A stretch of DNA of 64,000 nt from G963667975 sp963677395 (GCA_963677395.2 OY781965.2:3968001-4032000); one strand, 5' to 3'. Counted from the first letter of the stretch, positions 41,317 through 50,820 are shown. Made by a program: numbers and translations. Notes: a model not told the origin generated them from the sequence alone.

Positions 41317-43467
41317 ATGAGACCCGATTTTAAGAACGTTGACTATAAGGCTTCTGCCCCGGAAAAAGATTTTTCGAAATGGGAACAGGAAGCCGGTATT
41401 TCAAAAGATTGGTTAACGCCTGAGCAAATTCCGGTAAAACCAGTGTATAGCGAAGATGACCTAAAAGGTTTGGAACACCTCAACTACGCTGCAGGACTCC
41501 CTCCTTTCCTTCGCGGACCTTATTCAACCATGTACGTTCAGAAACCCTGGACTATTCGTCAGTATGCAGGCTTCTCTACTGCCGAAGAATCGAATGCATT
41601 TTACCGTCGTAACCTAGCTGCAGGTCAGAAAGGGCTTTCGGTAGCATTCGACCTTGCAACTCACCGCGGTTATGACTCCGATCACGAACGTGTTGTTGGT
41701 GACGTAGGAAAAGCGGGTGTTGCTATTGACTCTATTCTGGACATGAAAATTCTGTTCGACCAGATTCCATTAGATAAAATGTCGGTGTCGATGACCATGA
41801 ATGGGGCTGTATTGCCTATTCTGGCATTCTATATCGTAGCTGCTGAAGAACAGGGCGTTTCTATGGACAAGCTGAGTGGAACTATCCAAAACGATATTCT
41901 GAAGGAATTCATGGTGCGTAACACCTACATATACCCACCCCTTCCTTCCATGAAAATTATTGCCGATATTTTTGAGTTTACTTCACAGAAAATGCCGAAG
42001 TTCAACTCAATCTCTATTTCAGGATATCATATGCAGGAAGCCGGTGCTACCTGCGACATTGAACTGGCTTATACTCTGGCCGACGGTCTGGAATATCTCC
42101 GCAAAGGAGTGGAAGCAGGTCTCGATATTGATGCATTTGCTCCACGTTTGTCGTTCTTCTGGGCTATCGGGATGAACCACTTTATGGAAATCGCCAAGAT
42201 GCGCGCTGCCCGTATGCTCTGGGCTAAGATTGTAAAACAATTCAATCCGAAAAATCCGAAATCTCTGGCATTGCGTACGCACTCTCAAACCTCAGGATGG
42301 AGTTTAACCGAACAGGATCCATTCAACAATGTGGCTCGTACCTGTATCGAAGCAATGGGGGCTGCACTGGGTCATACTCAATCATTACACACCAATGCTT
42401 TGGATGAAGCAATTGCACTTCCTACCGATTTTTCGGCACGTATTGCACGGAATACTCAGATTTATATTCAGGAAGAAACCAACATTTGTCGCGCAGTAGA
42501 TCCATGGGCTGGTTCTTACTACATTGAAACCCTGACCAACGAAATTGCACACAATGCATGGAAACTGATTCAGGAAGTAGAAGAGTTGGGCGGGATGGCC
42601 AAAGCTATCGAAACAGGTATTCCGAAAATGCGTATCGAAGAAGCTGCAGCCCGTAAGCAGGCTCGTATCGACGCTGGTCGCGATACTATTTTGGGTGTAA
42701 ACAAACATCGTTTGAAAAAAGAAGACCCAATTGATACGCTTGAAGTTGACAATACAGCTGTTCGCGAATCACAGTTGATTCGTTTAGCAAAGCTTCGTGC
42801 TGAACGTAACAACGAAGAGGTACAAAAAGCTCTCGAAGCTATTACACGTTGTGCTGAAACCAGCAAAGGCAACCTATTGGAACTTTCGATTGATGCAGCC
42901 CGTAAACGCGCATCATTAGGTGAAATTTCCTATGCAATGGAAAAAGTATTCGGACGTTATAAAGCAGTAATCAGAACCATTTCAGGCGTGTATTCATCAG
43001 AAACTCAGGACAACGAAAGCTATCGCAAAGCTTGCACAATGGCCGACGAATTTGCAAAGATGGAAGGTCGTCGTCCACGTATTATGATTGCGAAAATGGG
43101 TCAGGATGGTCATGACCGTGGTGCAAAAGTTGTTGCAACCGGTTATGCCGATATTGGATTTGATGTGGACATGGGACCACTCTTCCAGACTCCTGCCGAA
43201 GCTGCAAAACAGGCGGTTGAAAACGACGTACATGTTTTAGGCGTTTCTTCACTGGCTGCCGGTCATAAAACACTGGTACCGCAGGTTATTGAAGAGCTGA
43301 AAAAACTGGGTCGTGACGATATCATGGTAATTGTGGGTGGGGTTATTCCTCCACAGGATTATGACTATCTCTATCAGGCCGGTGCAGTTGCTATTTTTGG
43401 CCCCGGAACTAAAATTTCGGATGCAGCAATCAAGATGCTCGATATTATGATCGAATCAAGAAAGTAA
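41317..43467 (+). CDS. mutB: Methylmalonyl-CoA mutase large (catalytic) subunit
   Basis: The 716-residue protein has the TIM-barrel domain (RGPYSTMYVQKPWTIRQYAG, SVAFDLATHRGYDSD, VSMTMNGAVLPILAFYI, SLRTHSQTSGWSLTEQDPFNN, NICRAVDPWAGSYYIE) and a C-terminal cobalamin-binding domain with GQDGHDRGAKV, whose His is the lower cobalt ligand. It interconverts succinyl-CoA and (2R)-methylmalonyl-CoA for propionate formation or use. Bacteroidota usually encode the non-catalytic small subunit directly upstream. Here the 1.4 kb upstream hold only debris, so the small-subunit gene is absent or elsewhere. The gene is a single unit with a promoter box and strong terminator. An epimerase homologue for its product lies at 15329-15739. 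Confidence 0.95.
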   Translation: MRPDFKNVDYKASAPEKDFSKWEQEAGISKDWLTPEQIPVKPVYSEDDLKGLEHLNYAAGLPPFLRGPYSTMYVQKPWTIRQYAGFSTAEESNAFYRRNLAAGQKGLSVAFDLATHRGYDSDHERVVGDVGKAGVAIDSILDMKILFDQIPLDKMSVSMTMNGAVLPILAFYIVAAEEQGVSMDKLSGTIQNDILKEFMVRNTYIYPPLPSMKIIADIFEFTSQKMPKFNSISISGYHMQEAGATCDIELAYTLADGLEYLRKGVEAGLDIDAFAPRLSFFWAIGMNHFMEIAKMRAARMLWAKIVKQFNPKNPKSLALRTHSQTSGWSLTEQDPFNNVARTCIEAMGAALGHTQSLHTNALDEAIALPTDFSARIARNTQIYIQEETNICRAVDPWAGSYYIETLTNEIAHNAWKLIQEVEELGGMAKAIETGIPKMRIEEAAARKQARIDAGRDTILGVNKHRLKKEDPIDTLEVDNTAVRESQLIRLAKLRAERNNEEVQKALEAITRCAETSKGNLLELSIDAARKRASLGEISYAMEKVFGRYKAVIRTISGVYSSETQDNESYRKACTMADEFAKMEGRRPRIMIAKMGQDGHDRGAKVVATGYADIGFDVDMGPLFQTPAEAAKQAVENDVHVLGVSSLAAGHKTLVPQVIEELKKLGRDDIMVIVGGVIPPQDYDYLYQAGAVAIFGPGTKISDAAIKMLDIMIESRK

Positions 43468-43489
43468 GCATCATACCATAAGCTCTCAT

Positions 43490-43550
43490 AAGGCTGTTTC
43501 TTTTATAATATCTTTTTAAAGTGTTATAAAAGAAACAGCCTTTTGTTTTT
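43490..43550 (+). terminator. Terminator after mutB, GGCTGTTT-family arms
   Basis: AAGGCTGTTTCTTTTATAA (43490-43508) pairs perfectly over 19 bp with TTATAAAAGAAACAGCCTT (43524-43542), followed by TTGTTTTT. The outer arm AAGGCTGTTT is shared with the inverted repeats at 21234 and 48530. Confidence 0.92.
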
Positions 43551-43727
43551 GAAGAGTCCCACTTCCGTATCCAAAGGGAACATTCTCCGCTTTGAATGCT
43601 ATACAAGCTGATTAAAGCAGGACTTACTTGCTACAAATTACAATAACGGAAGGTATCATTATCATTCCTTACATTTGAAACAATGTTCTCTTATGTAAAG
43701 GATTATCTTCCGGAGATCATTTTTTTC

Positions 43728-43735
43728 TATTTTTG
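43728..43735 (+). promoter_or_regulatory. -7 promoter box for the DUF5020 gene
   Basis: TATTTTTG fits TAnnTTTG and ends 38 bases before the ATG at 43774. The other bases of the 43551-43773 gap show nothing else. Confidence 0.5.
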
Positions 43736-43773
43736 AGGGATTTTCTATAATTTACACCTAAAACCCCAATTCT

Positions 43774-44484
43774 ATGGTAAAACATTTATTTTTTGGACTT
43801 ATCATGTGTATTGCAACAATGAGCCAGGCACAGAATGTGCAATTACATTATGATTTTTTGAAAGATGCCCGCGATACAAAAGCTTCGGGAAGAGGTTATC
43901 TTACTTCAACCATCGAAATGTTCCATCCCGATAAAAGTGGTTCTACATTTTTCTTCACTGATATGGATTACAATGGCGATAAAGGAAGCGTGTCTTTAGC
44001 TTATATGGAAATTACCCGCGATCAAAAAATATGCAAAAAATTTCCATTACTAGCTCATTTTGAATACAATGGCGGATTAATCACCGAGAAAAATAATTTT
44101 GGACTCTCTTTCGACAATGCATTTTTACTGGGTTTCTCCTATCCTTTTAAAATCGGAGACGCTTCTTTCAGCGTATATGGAGCATACAAAGGCATCCGTA
44201 ACACGACAGAAGGACCAGACTTTCAACTTACCGGAACATGGTTTGCGATGCTGGCCAAAGGCAAAATTACGCTCAGTGGATTTATCGATATATGGTCGCA
44301 GGATAAATTCGGAGCCACCGGACGTGATGGAAAGCATATCGTATTACTTACCGAGCCTCAAATCTGGTACAACTTTACTAAAAATTTCTCTGCAGGTAGC
44401 GAAATTGAAATTAGTAACAATTTTGTAACCAAATCAGAAAAACTGGAAATTTTCCCAACGGCTGCTTTGAAATATACATTTTAA
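43774..44484 (+). CDS. DUF5020 outer-membrane protein (Tsx-like barrel)
   Basis: The 236-residue protein has a signal peptide (MVKHLFFGLIMCIATMSQAQ), then NVQLHYDFLKDARDTKASG, a motif typical of DUF5020, then alternating barrel strands (GSTFFFTDMDYNGDKG, FPLLAHFEYNGGLI, DFQLTGTWFAMLAKGKITLSGF, EPQIWYNFTKNFSAGSEIEIS) and a C-terminal Phe (AALKYTF). The family is thought to be a Bacteroidota relative of the nucleoside channel Tsx. It should sit in the outer membrane; the transported substrate is not known. It is followed by a gap and then a gene on the opposite strand. Confidence 0.82.
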   Translation: MVKHLFFGLIMCIATMSQAQNVQLHYDFLKDARDTKASGRGYLTSTIEMFHPDKSGSTFFFTDMDYNGDKGSVSLAYMEITRDQKICKKFPLLAHFEYNGGLITEKNNFGLSFDNAFLLGFSYPFKIGDASFSVYGAYKGIRNTTEGPDFQLTGTWFAMLAKGKITLSGFIDIWSQDKFGATGRDGKHIVLLTEPQIWYNFTKNFSAGSEIEISNNFVTKSEKLEIFPTAALKYTF

Positions 44485-44609
44485 GCACAGAATCTCAACA
44501 AGCAGAACAAGGAAATCATCATTGTAGATCTTATCCATCAATGATACCTCATGAGTTATCTCATTGACTTGTATAGATTATCTAAGAGAAATTATGATTG
44601 CGGAGCGTG

Positions 44610-44852
44610 CTAATGTTCCAACTCTCTAAGAATTACGAATGCTTCTTCTCTGCTTTTGCCGCAAAAGAGCTCTTCAGCCATAAATCCGGCACAAACTTTA
44701 GGGCGTTCCGGATTATCGAAGATCCTGCAACGATAATCATCGGCCAGTTGCACACATCTTACTCCGGCAGGTTTTCCCTGTGGCATTCCGGGGATAGAAG
44801 AAGATATTGATGGTACAATACAACAGGCACCACATTTTTCACGACATTCCAT
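44610..44852 (-). CDS. YkgJ-family cysteine cluster protein
   Basis: The 80-residue protein begins MECREKCGACCIVPS (Cys at about 3, 7, 10, 11), followed by RCVQLADDYRCRIFDNPERP and KVCAGF, the pattern of the small Zn- or Fe-chelating YkgJ/UPF0153 family. Function is not established in the family. It lies downstream of the ppiD-like gene on the same strand, separated by a hairpin terminator, so it probably has its own transcript. Confidence 0.85.
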   Translation of the reverse strand: MECREKCGACCIVPSISSSIPGMPQGKPAGVRCVQLADDYRCRIFDNPERPKVCAGFMAEELFCGKSREEAFVILRELEH

Positions 44853-44866
44853 TTCTGTAGATATAC

Positions 44867-44919
44867 AAAAACCGATTTTGAATTTTCCAGAAAGTATCCA
44901 GAATTCAAAACCGGTTTTT
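44867..44919 (-). terminator. Terminator after the ppiD-like gene
   Basis: AAAAACCGATTTTGAATT (44867-44884) and AATTCAAAACCGGTTTTT (44902-44919) form an 18-bp stem with one mismatch. The minus-strand reading ends with a T-rich run, the right direction for the gene ending at 44972. Confidence 0.85.
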
Positions 44920-44971
44920 ATTGTTCAATGTAGTTTCAACTCATTAAAGCAAAACACACTGTATATTCCTA

Positions 44972-47110
44972 TTAATAGAAGAAATAACGGTTATCTTTAA
45001 TTTCAGCTTTTTCCTGTAATGCACGGAACACTTCATTTTGAACGCGTTGCATATACATTTGTTCGTATTGACGACGAAGCATTGTTAAATCAGCAGCAGC
45101 AGGAGCTTTGATTAAATCATCAATCTGAGCAACATATACACCGCTGTAACCTTTCAATGCTTTGGTCATTGTGTTTTTCTTCTGAGCAAAGAGTGCACCC
45201 AATACTTCAGGTTCATAACCACGACGGCCTAAATTGAATGAAGCAAAATTCAGATTATCAACAGTGTCAACTACTGAATTATTCATTGCGGCTAAAGCGT
45301 AGAGATCTTTGTTCTTCTGAAGTTCTGCATTTAATTTTGCAATTAACTTTTCTGCTTTCTTTTCACGTTTTACAACATATTCAAGACGAGTTTTGACTTG
45401 TTCCAGTGGAGCAATTCCTTTTACACGAACTTCTTTTATTGTAGCAACTACATACTTATGATTGAATTCGAATGGCTTGTCAGAAACCATTCCTTTTGTA
45501 GAGTTTTCTTCAAATGCCCAACGTACAAGCTCACGAGCAGATTCAAGACCTGGAATATTGTTTGACATTGGCTCAACGAATTCTGCACTGCGTTTGTTTA
45601 GGCCTTCTTTTTGAACAGCTTTATCAAAGCTTTCATAAGTGCGGTTTGTTGCTGCAAATTTGTTTGCTTTCGCAAAAACTGTTTTTTGTGTTTCTGCAGA
45701 AGGTTCAATAGCAATAGTTGCAAGCGCTACACGAACTTTCTTTACCGGAGCTTTTTTGTCAGTAATTTTAATGATATGGTATCCAAAAGGAGTTTCAACT
45801 TTTACAACATCACCTATTTTGCCTTTTACAACTGCATCATTGAATTCTTTAATCATTGAACCATCTGTAAACCAGCCCATATCACCTTTATTTTCTTTTG
45901 CAGAACCATCATCAGAAGATGTGAACGCAATTTGCTCAATCCCTGCAGGATTAGCCATCACAACAGCTTTTAAACTGTCAGCCAGTTTTTCAGCCTGTTC
46001 TTTTGTACGCACAACATTTTGACCTGCATTCATTGCTCCTTGGTAAGCAATCAGAATGTGAGATGCTTTCATTGAGTCAGGACGCATTTGAACATCCAAA
46101 AGTTTTGCAAATTCAAATTTATCGTTATCAATAAAAGGAGCAACTAAACGTCCGGGAGCTGAATTAAACATTACTGAATCCAACTGAAATGAAAGCTGAC
46201 CACGTTTAATAAAAGCACTATCGAATTTTGTATCGGAAATTGAATTTACAAAATCAGCAACATTATCAGTAGTCTGAAATTCCTGATAATATTCATTTAC
46301 TTGTTTGGTAAGTTGTTCCATGTCAATTTTTGATGGCTGAATTTCAAAAACTACATAGTCAATATCGCGTGAATCTTCTTGTTCGAACTCAGCTTTATGT
46401 TCGTCGTAGTATTTTTGATAGTCAGCATCGGTAAGCTTAATGCTTTCGTCTTTGATTGTGTTATAATCTACTGCAAACATACGAGCTTTCATCATATCGC
46501 TTTGAGCTTCATAAGCCCGTTTAGCAAAAGTGCGAGGCATGTAGAATGATTTTGCAATCAAGTTATTGTATTTTGTACGTAAACGATCTTCTTTGATCAT
46601 CCGTTTCAGATCGTTCCACTGTTTTTGTTCTTCAGGTTTTAACTGATCGAAATTATTTTCGATGTCTGTAATACGCTTACGATCTACCTGTCCGGTTTGA
46701 GGATTTGTAAAGTTCTGAATGATAAACGGATGAAGGAATTTACCAAAGAACAAGTCACTAAGTTCATCACCGGAAACAGTGATTCCAACTTTTTCATATT
46801 GATCTCCCATCAAAATTTCATTCAAAAGAATACTCCACGTATTCTGGCGAACATTGAATGACTCGTCATTCGACAGGTTATCTTTTTGCATTTGACGTCT
46901 GTATGCTTCGGTTTGTTGTTCAACTTTTACTTCGAAATCTCTGTAACCGATCTCTTCACCATTAATTTCACCTACATACTTGGATTGACTGCGACGATTG
47001 CATCCGCCTTTACCATTAAATGCATCCTGGAGTACGAAACCGGCAATGGCAACACCGATTAAAGCAATGAGTAAACCGGATCTTTTTCTGATTCTACTTA
47101 AGATAGCCAT
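44972..47110 (-). CDS. Membrane-anchored peptidyl-prolyl isomerase (PpiD/SurA-like)
   Basis: The 712-residue protein has an N-terminal membrane anchor (SGLLIALIGVAIAGFVLQDAF), a SurA_N-type helical region (VGEINGEEIGYRDFEVKVEQ, then QTEAYRRQ), a parvulin domain around residues 345-455 (MKASHILIAYQG, FTSSDDGSAKENKGDMGWFT, VVKVETPFGYHIIKITDKK), and a long C-terminal part. It should face the periplasm and help fold exported proteins. Length fits the Bacteroidota PpiD form. The gene follows the CorC-like gene on the same strand with a 76-base gap, an order I believe to be common in the phylum. Confidence 0.9.
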   Translation of the reverse strand: MAILSRIRKRSGLLIALIGVAIAGFVLQDAFNGKGGCNRRSQSKYVGEINGEEIGYRDFEVKVEQQTEAYRRQMQKDNLSNDESFNVRQNTWSILLNEILMGDQYEKVGITVSGDELSDLFFGKFLHPFIIQNFTNPQTGQVDRKRITDIENNFDQLKPEEQKQWNDLKRMIKEDRLRTKYNNLIAKSFYMPRTFAKRAYEAQSDMMKARMFAVDYNTIKDESIKLTDADYQKYYDEHKAEFEQEDSRDIDYVVFEIQPSKIDMEQLTKQVNEYYQEFQTTDNVADFVNSISDTKFDSAFIKRGQLSFQLDSVMFNSAPGRLVAPFIDNDKFEFAKLLDVQMRPDSMKASHILIAYQGAMNAGQNVVRTKEQAEKLADSLKAVVMANPAGIEQIAFTSSDDGSAKENKGDMGWFTDGSMIKEFNDAVVKGKIGDVVKVETPFGYHIIKITDKKAPVKKVRVALATIAIEPSAETQKTVFAKANKFAATNRTYESFDKAVQKEGLNKRSAEFVEPMSNNIPGLESARELVRWAFEENSTKGMVSDKPFEFNHKYVVATIKEVRVKGIAPLEQVKTRLEYVVKREKKAEKLIAKLNAELQKNKDLYALAAMNNSVVDTVDNLNFASFNLGRRGYEPEVLGALFAQKKNTMTKALKGYSGVYVAQIDDLIKAPAAADLTMLRRQYEQMYMQRVQNEVFRALQEKAEIKDNRYFFY

Positions 47111-47186
47111 ATTAATCTTCTGTTTTTATGAATGGAAGGCAAAAATACAAAAAACTACAACCCGCCCAATTATTTTTTTTAACTTT

Positions 47187-48449
47187 CTATTTCAACTTAA
47201 CACTTACCTTATCTATTCCATTATTCTTAGCCTGCAAAATTTTAAAGTGATAATTATCAATATCTATTTCATCTCCAAGTTTTGGAATACTTCCGTATTT
47301 TTGCAAAATAAATCCGCCAAGGGTTTCATAATCGTCCGATTCGGGTAGATTTAGCCGGTAATTTTCATTGAGATAATCAATTTCCAGACGGGCAGAAAAC
47401 AAATATTCATCCTCTGCAAGCTGTTTTTCAGTAAGATCATTAATATCGAATTCATCTCTGATTTCTCCAAATATTTCTTCCATCACATCTTCCATGGTAA
47501 GCATACCTGAAGTTCCTCCAAATTCATCTACAATCACTGCAACTCCTTTCTGCTGATCGATAAACTGTTTAAGCAACAGATTTGCCGGCATTGATTCAGG
47601 AGCATACACTACAGGACGTAATACTTCCTTAATAGATTGAGGTTTCCGAAAAATATCATACGCATGAACATAGCCAATTATATTGTCGATGCTATCTTGA
47701 TAAATCAGTACTTTAGAAAGGCCTGTTTCTATAAAACTCTGTTTTAGCTGCTCAATTTCATCTTGTTTTTCATGTGCAATAATTTCGGTACGAGGAATCA
47801 TGCACTCTCTTAACTTTGTACTCTTAAGCTGAATTGCGTTCTGAAACATTTGAATTTCTTGTAAAATTTCATTTTCTTCAACATCTCCTTTACTGAATTC
47901 CTCCAGAAAGTGGTCAATATCAACCGCTGAGAATGATTTTGAGCGAGTCTCCAGCTTCACTTTAAAGACAGCCCGTAAAATAAATTCGGAAATTCCGATA
48001 AAAATCCAAATGATGGGATAAAGCAGATAATATACCAACCAGACGGGAATTCCAAAGATATTCAGCCATCGGTTTGGGTTAATTCTAAAAAAAACTTTAG
48101 GCAAAAATTCGGCACTAACCAAAATAATCGACGTTGCAATAATTGTTTGCAAAATAAGAACAATCCACTCTCCATTAAATGTTGCAGGAAGAATCCTCAT
48201 CAGCCATGGATCCAATATTGCCGCAATAGCCGATCCATATATAACCAATGCAATATTGTTACCTAAAAGTAACGCTCCGATAAAACGAGCAGGATTTTGC
48301 TGAAAGCGGGCTATAATACGAGCGGAGAGCAATCCTTTGCTTCGGTCAACTTCTATTTTTAATTTATTTGCTGTAACAAATGCTATCTCCATTCCTGAAA
48401 AAAATGCAGATAGTACCAATGATACAGCAATTAAAAACCAATTATCCAT
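47187..48449 (-). CDS. CNNM/CorC-family protein, GldE-like
   Basis: The 420-residue protein has an N-terminal DUF21 membrane domain with three to four helices (WFLIAVSLVLSAFFSGMEIA, GALLLGNNIALVIYGSAIAAI, LVYYLLYPIIWIFIGISEFI), then a CBS pair (MIPRTEIIAHEKQDEIEQLK, and LRPVVYAPESMPANLLLKQF with VDEFGGTSGMLTMEDVMEEI), and a C-terminal CorC/HlyC domain (YETLGGFILQKYGSIPKLGD). Members move or regulate divalent metals; in gliding Bacteroidota the relative is called GldE. No other gliding gene is present nearby, so I leave the symbol empty. Confidence 0.9.
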   Translation of the reverse strand: MDNWFLIAVSLVLSAFFSGMEIAFVTANKLKIEVDRSKGLLSARIIARFQQNPARFIGALLLGNNIALVIYGSAIAAILDPWLMRILPATFNGEWIVLILQTIIATSIILVSAEFLPKVFFRINPNRWLNIFGIPVWLVYYLLYPIIWIFIGISEFILRAVFKVKLETRSKSFSAVDIDHFLEEFSKGDVEENEILQEIQMFQNAIQLKSTKLRECMIPRTEIIAHEKQDEIEQLKQSFIETGLSKVLIYQDSIDNIIGYVHAYDIFRKPQSIKEVLRPVVYAPESMPANLLLKQFIDQQKGVAVIVDEFGGTSGMLTMEDVMEEIFGEIRDEFDINDLTEKQLAEDEYLFSARLEIDYLNENYRLNLPESDDYETLGGFILQKYGSIPKLGDEIDIDNYHFKILQAKNNGIDKVSVKLK

Positions 48450-48529
48450 TCAAAAGATAAATTTTTGACAAAAATACACATTTTTGACAGACTTTCAAAC
48501 TGATTGAAGGCATATAATTGAAAGCAAAT

Positions 48530-48675
48530 GAGGCTGTTTAAAAGCCATAACCTTATTATATTTTCCCGACTTTCGGGGCTCAATATGACAGTTTATTGAA
48601 TTATAGCTGTCAGACTGAGCCCCGAAAGTCGGGAAAGTCTTTTTTTACCAGATGAGAGGCTTTTTGAACAGCCTC
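48530..48675. repeat. Large nested palindrome (146 bp) before gatE 3' end
   Basis: Outer arms GAGGCTGTTTAAAAGCC (48530-48546) and GGCTTTTTGAACAGCCTC (48658-48675) are nearly complementary. Middle arms TTTCCCGACTTTCGGGGCTCA (48562-48582) and its exact complement at 48616-48636 form a 21-bp perfect stem. An inner TGACAG/CTGTCA pair continues it. It lies between the minus-strand gatE stop (48695) and the CorC gene start (48449), where a terminator for gatE is expected. The length and nesting exceed a plain terminator; it may be a small non-coding mobile or REP-like element of the same GGCTGTTT family. Confidence 0.85.
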
Positions 48676-48694
48676 AAAAATGATTTTAGAAATT

Positions 48695-50674
48695 TTATTC
48701 TCCAATAATCTTACATACATTATTATAAAGGTCAACCAGCGGCATGTTTCCTAATGCCTGTTGTTGAAGTTCTCCCATAATCCAGTTAATCTGGTCAGTT
48801 TTGCTACCATCACGACGTATCTTGCTAAACTTGTCTTTCAGGAAAGGAATATTTGAAATGATTTCGCCAGCGGACGTCCGTCTAAACTTAATGCTCGTAA
48901 GTACTGAGTCAAAATCCATTTTTGGATGTTCCAGAATTATCGGCATCATTTTGCGAGCTAAAGCCAGATCCAGATTATTTTTCAACAAGTACTGGAAGAG
49001 ATCAAAAATATGTTCGCTTGTAAATGTGTCGGCAATTTTGTAATGTCCTAATACGTGTTTATAAGTATGACCTATAAATGTTCCTGCAAAAACGGGGTTC
49101 ATTTTCAGCTCATTCACCAGTTTTTCAATGAGAGGATAAAGATTTTTACTCAGTATAAATGAATAGGAATCCTGAGGGACATTCCATTCCTGCAACTGAC
49201 GATAGCGATAAACAACTTCTTCCGGAATTTGTTTTCTAAGCTCTTCGATGTAAGAATCAGCTAATGGAATGGGTTTGCTATCGGTATCAGGGTACATACG
49301 GTCGGCACCCGGAAGTACACGTTCAAAAATGGTAGATCCGTCAGCAAAAGATTTACGTGTTTCTGGAGGAACGCCTTCAAAGGCCATTTTACAACGTTCT
49401 TCGATAACATCCAATGCGGTTTTAATATCCTCTCTGGGTCCCCAAAACAAAATCTGCGCATCATTTTCTTCTGCATTAACCAGCTTACAAATAATCGCCA
49501 AATCATCAGCCGAAATACGGGCATCCAGTTCTTCCGAATGAACCATATTGGGTTTTTCGATACAAGCAATTACTTTTAAACGATCGCTGATTTCATTTGC
49601 AAACATCTGTCCCGGCTGGGTAAAATGAGATAAGAGTCCTTTAAAACCCGGCAGATTTACCACGTAAAGTTTATCATGGTTTTCACGAGCGACCTTTATG
49701 CTATCGCAAGGAAATTTAAGTTTTTTATAATCAAGCTCTTTTGGAACAATTGCCCAACTCTTCACGTCTTTGACTTGTTTCAAAAGAAGATTGCGAATAT
49801 TTAAAAGAGCCCATTGACGAAAACATTCATTATGTGTAAGCTCCGGAATCCACTTTGTATGAGCAACTCCTTTAATTTCAACACGATGACCACCTTTACA
49901 ACTGACATTTACATCCTGTCGTCCGGCACCAATTCCGGTACGAACTTTATTAGTACTTCTGTTCAGAAAGCGAATATAATCACAAGCTTCTTTCACTTCC
50001 TCCGGATTCAGCATTTCAGGATAAGTTACCGTTTCAATCAAAGGCATTCCCAGACGATCGGTTTTATAGATACGTTTATGTCCAATATCCGAAATTTCAC
50101 GACAGGAATCCTCTTCAATACTAAGTTGAATCAGACGTACCTTTTTATTTTTCAGTTGAATTTCACCTTCCACTCCAATAATAGCAGTACGTTGAAAACC
50201 AGCAGGAATACTTCCATCCAGATACTGTTTGCGGGTAATATGCACTTCACCTACAATATTGAACTTAGAAAGAAGCGAAATTTCAATGGCAATTTGCAAT
50301 GCTTCACGATTGATTGGAAAAGGAGGAGTATCATCCACTTCATAGGTACAGGAAGTACGATTTTTCAGGCGATAGGTAATCTCCTTTTTGGTTTTAAACT
50401 CCATCAGAGCAGTACCATCATACTCACCTAATTCGCTCAAAGTCGGACGCATGTGGCGGATAATTTCGGCATCAAAATCATCATGATGCTGATAGACACC
50501 AGCCGGACAGCGACAAAAAAGCTTTTCTTTCGTGAGTAATTGTTGATGAACTTCAAGACCGGATTTGAATCCAATACGATCATAATCCTGTTGTTTTGCC
50601 TGTTTTCGAACTACATAACCTATTGATTTTTTGGTTTCTTCGTAATTCTTTCGGGGATCAAAGGGTTGGTTCAT
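48695..50674 (-). CDS. gatE: Archaeal-type Glu-tRNA(Gln) amidotransferase subunit E
   Basis: The 659-residue protein begins with a lysine-rich stretch, then IGFKSGLEVHQQLLTKEKLF (the GatB/GatE zinc and catalytic core), EVDDTPPFPIN, LIQLSIEEDSCRE, DRLGMPLIETVTYPEM and RTGIGAGRQDVNVSC. The central region carries the AspRS-like GAD insertion of GatE and not of GatB: residues about 285-460, with LPGFKGLLSHFTQPG and FERVLPGADRMYPDTDSKPI. The C-terminal YqeY-like tail is present. With GatD, such enzymes amidate Glu-tRNA(Gln). GatD is not in the window. Length (GatB is near 480) also favours GatE. The archaeal GatDE pair is described for Archaea; its presence in a bacterium is noteworthy. Confidence 0.9.
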   Translation of the reverse strand: MNQPFDPRKNYEETKKSIGYVVRKQAKQQDYDRIGFKSGLEVHQQLLTKEKLFCRCPAGVYQHHDDFDAEIIRHMRPTLSELGEYDGTALMEFKTKKEITYRLKNRTSCTYEVDDTPPFPINREALQIAIEISLLSKFNIVGEVHITRKQYLDGSIPAGFQRTAIIGVEGEIQLKNKKVRLIQLSIEEDSCREISDIGHKRIYKTDRLGMPLIETVTYPEMLNPEEVKEACDYIRFLNRSTNKVRTGIGAGRQDVNVSCKGGHRVEIKGVAHTKWIPELTHNECFRQWALLNIRNLLLKQVKDVKSWAIVPKELDYKKLKFPCDSIKVARENHDKLYVVNLPGFKGLLSHFTQPGQMFANEISDRLKVIACIEKPNMVHSEELDARISADDLAIICKLVNAEENDAQILFWGPREDIKTALDVIEERCKMAFEGVPPETRKSFADGSTIFERVLPGADRMYPDTDSKPIPLADSYIEELRKQIPEEVVYRYRQLQEWNVPQDSYSFILSKNLYPLIEKLVNELKMNPVFAGTFIGHTYKHVLGHYKIADTFTSEHIFDLFQYLLKNNLDLALARKMMPIILEHPKMDFDSVLTSIKFRRTSAGEIISNIPFLKDKFSKIRRDGSKTDQINWIMGELQQQALGNMPLVDLYNNVCKIIGE

Positions 50675-50754
50675 GTAGAATTTAATTTATGAGATTTAGT
50701 GGATACCTGACAAAAGTAGGTAAAAATGAATAATCGCTGAAAGAAAAACTTATT

Positions 50755-50796
50755 GAAAAAAAACAAGGGGTATATAGTTTTTCCTTTACATACCCC
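50755..50796 (-). terminator. Terminator after the lipoprotein gene
   Basis: Read on the minus strand, GGGGTAT and ATACCCC (50790-50796 and 50767-50773) form a 7-bp stem with a 16-base loop, followed by a run of T. It ends the lipoprotein gene that stops at 50821. Confidence 0.75.
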
Positions 50797-50820
50797 ATTT
50801 TCACTCTGTTATTGATTCTA

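Noticed and set aside
49814..50431. 205-codon plus-strand open frame inside gatE
   Set aside because: It is antisense to a conserved gene and has a Ser/Thr/Asn/Phe-rich shadow composition.
48695..50674. Bacterial GatB as the identity of the amidotransferase subunit
   Set aside because: The length of 659 residues and the GAD-like insertion fit GatE; GatB is about 480 residues and lacks it.
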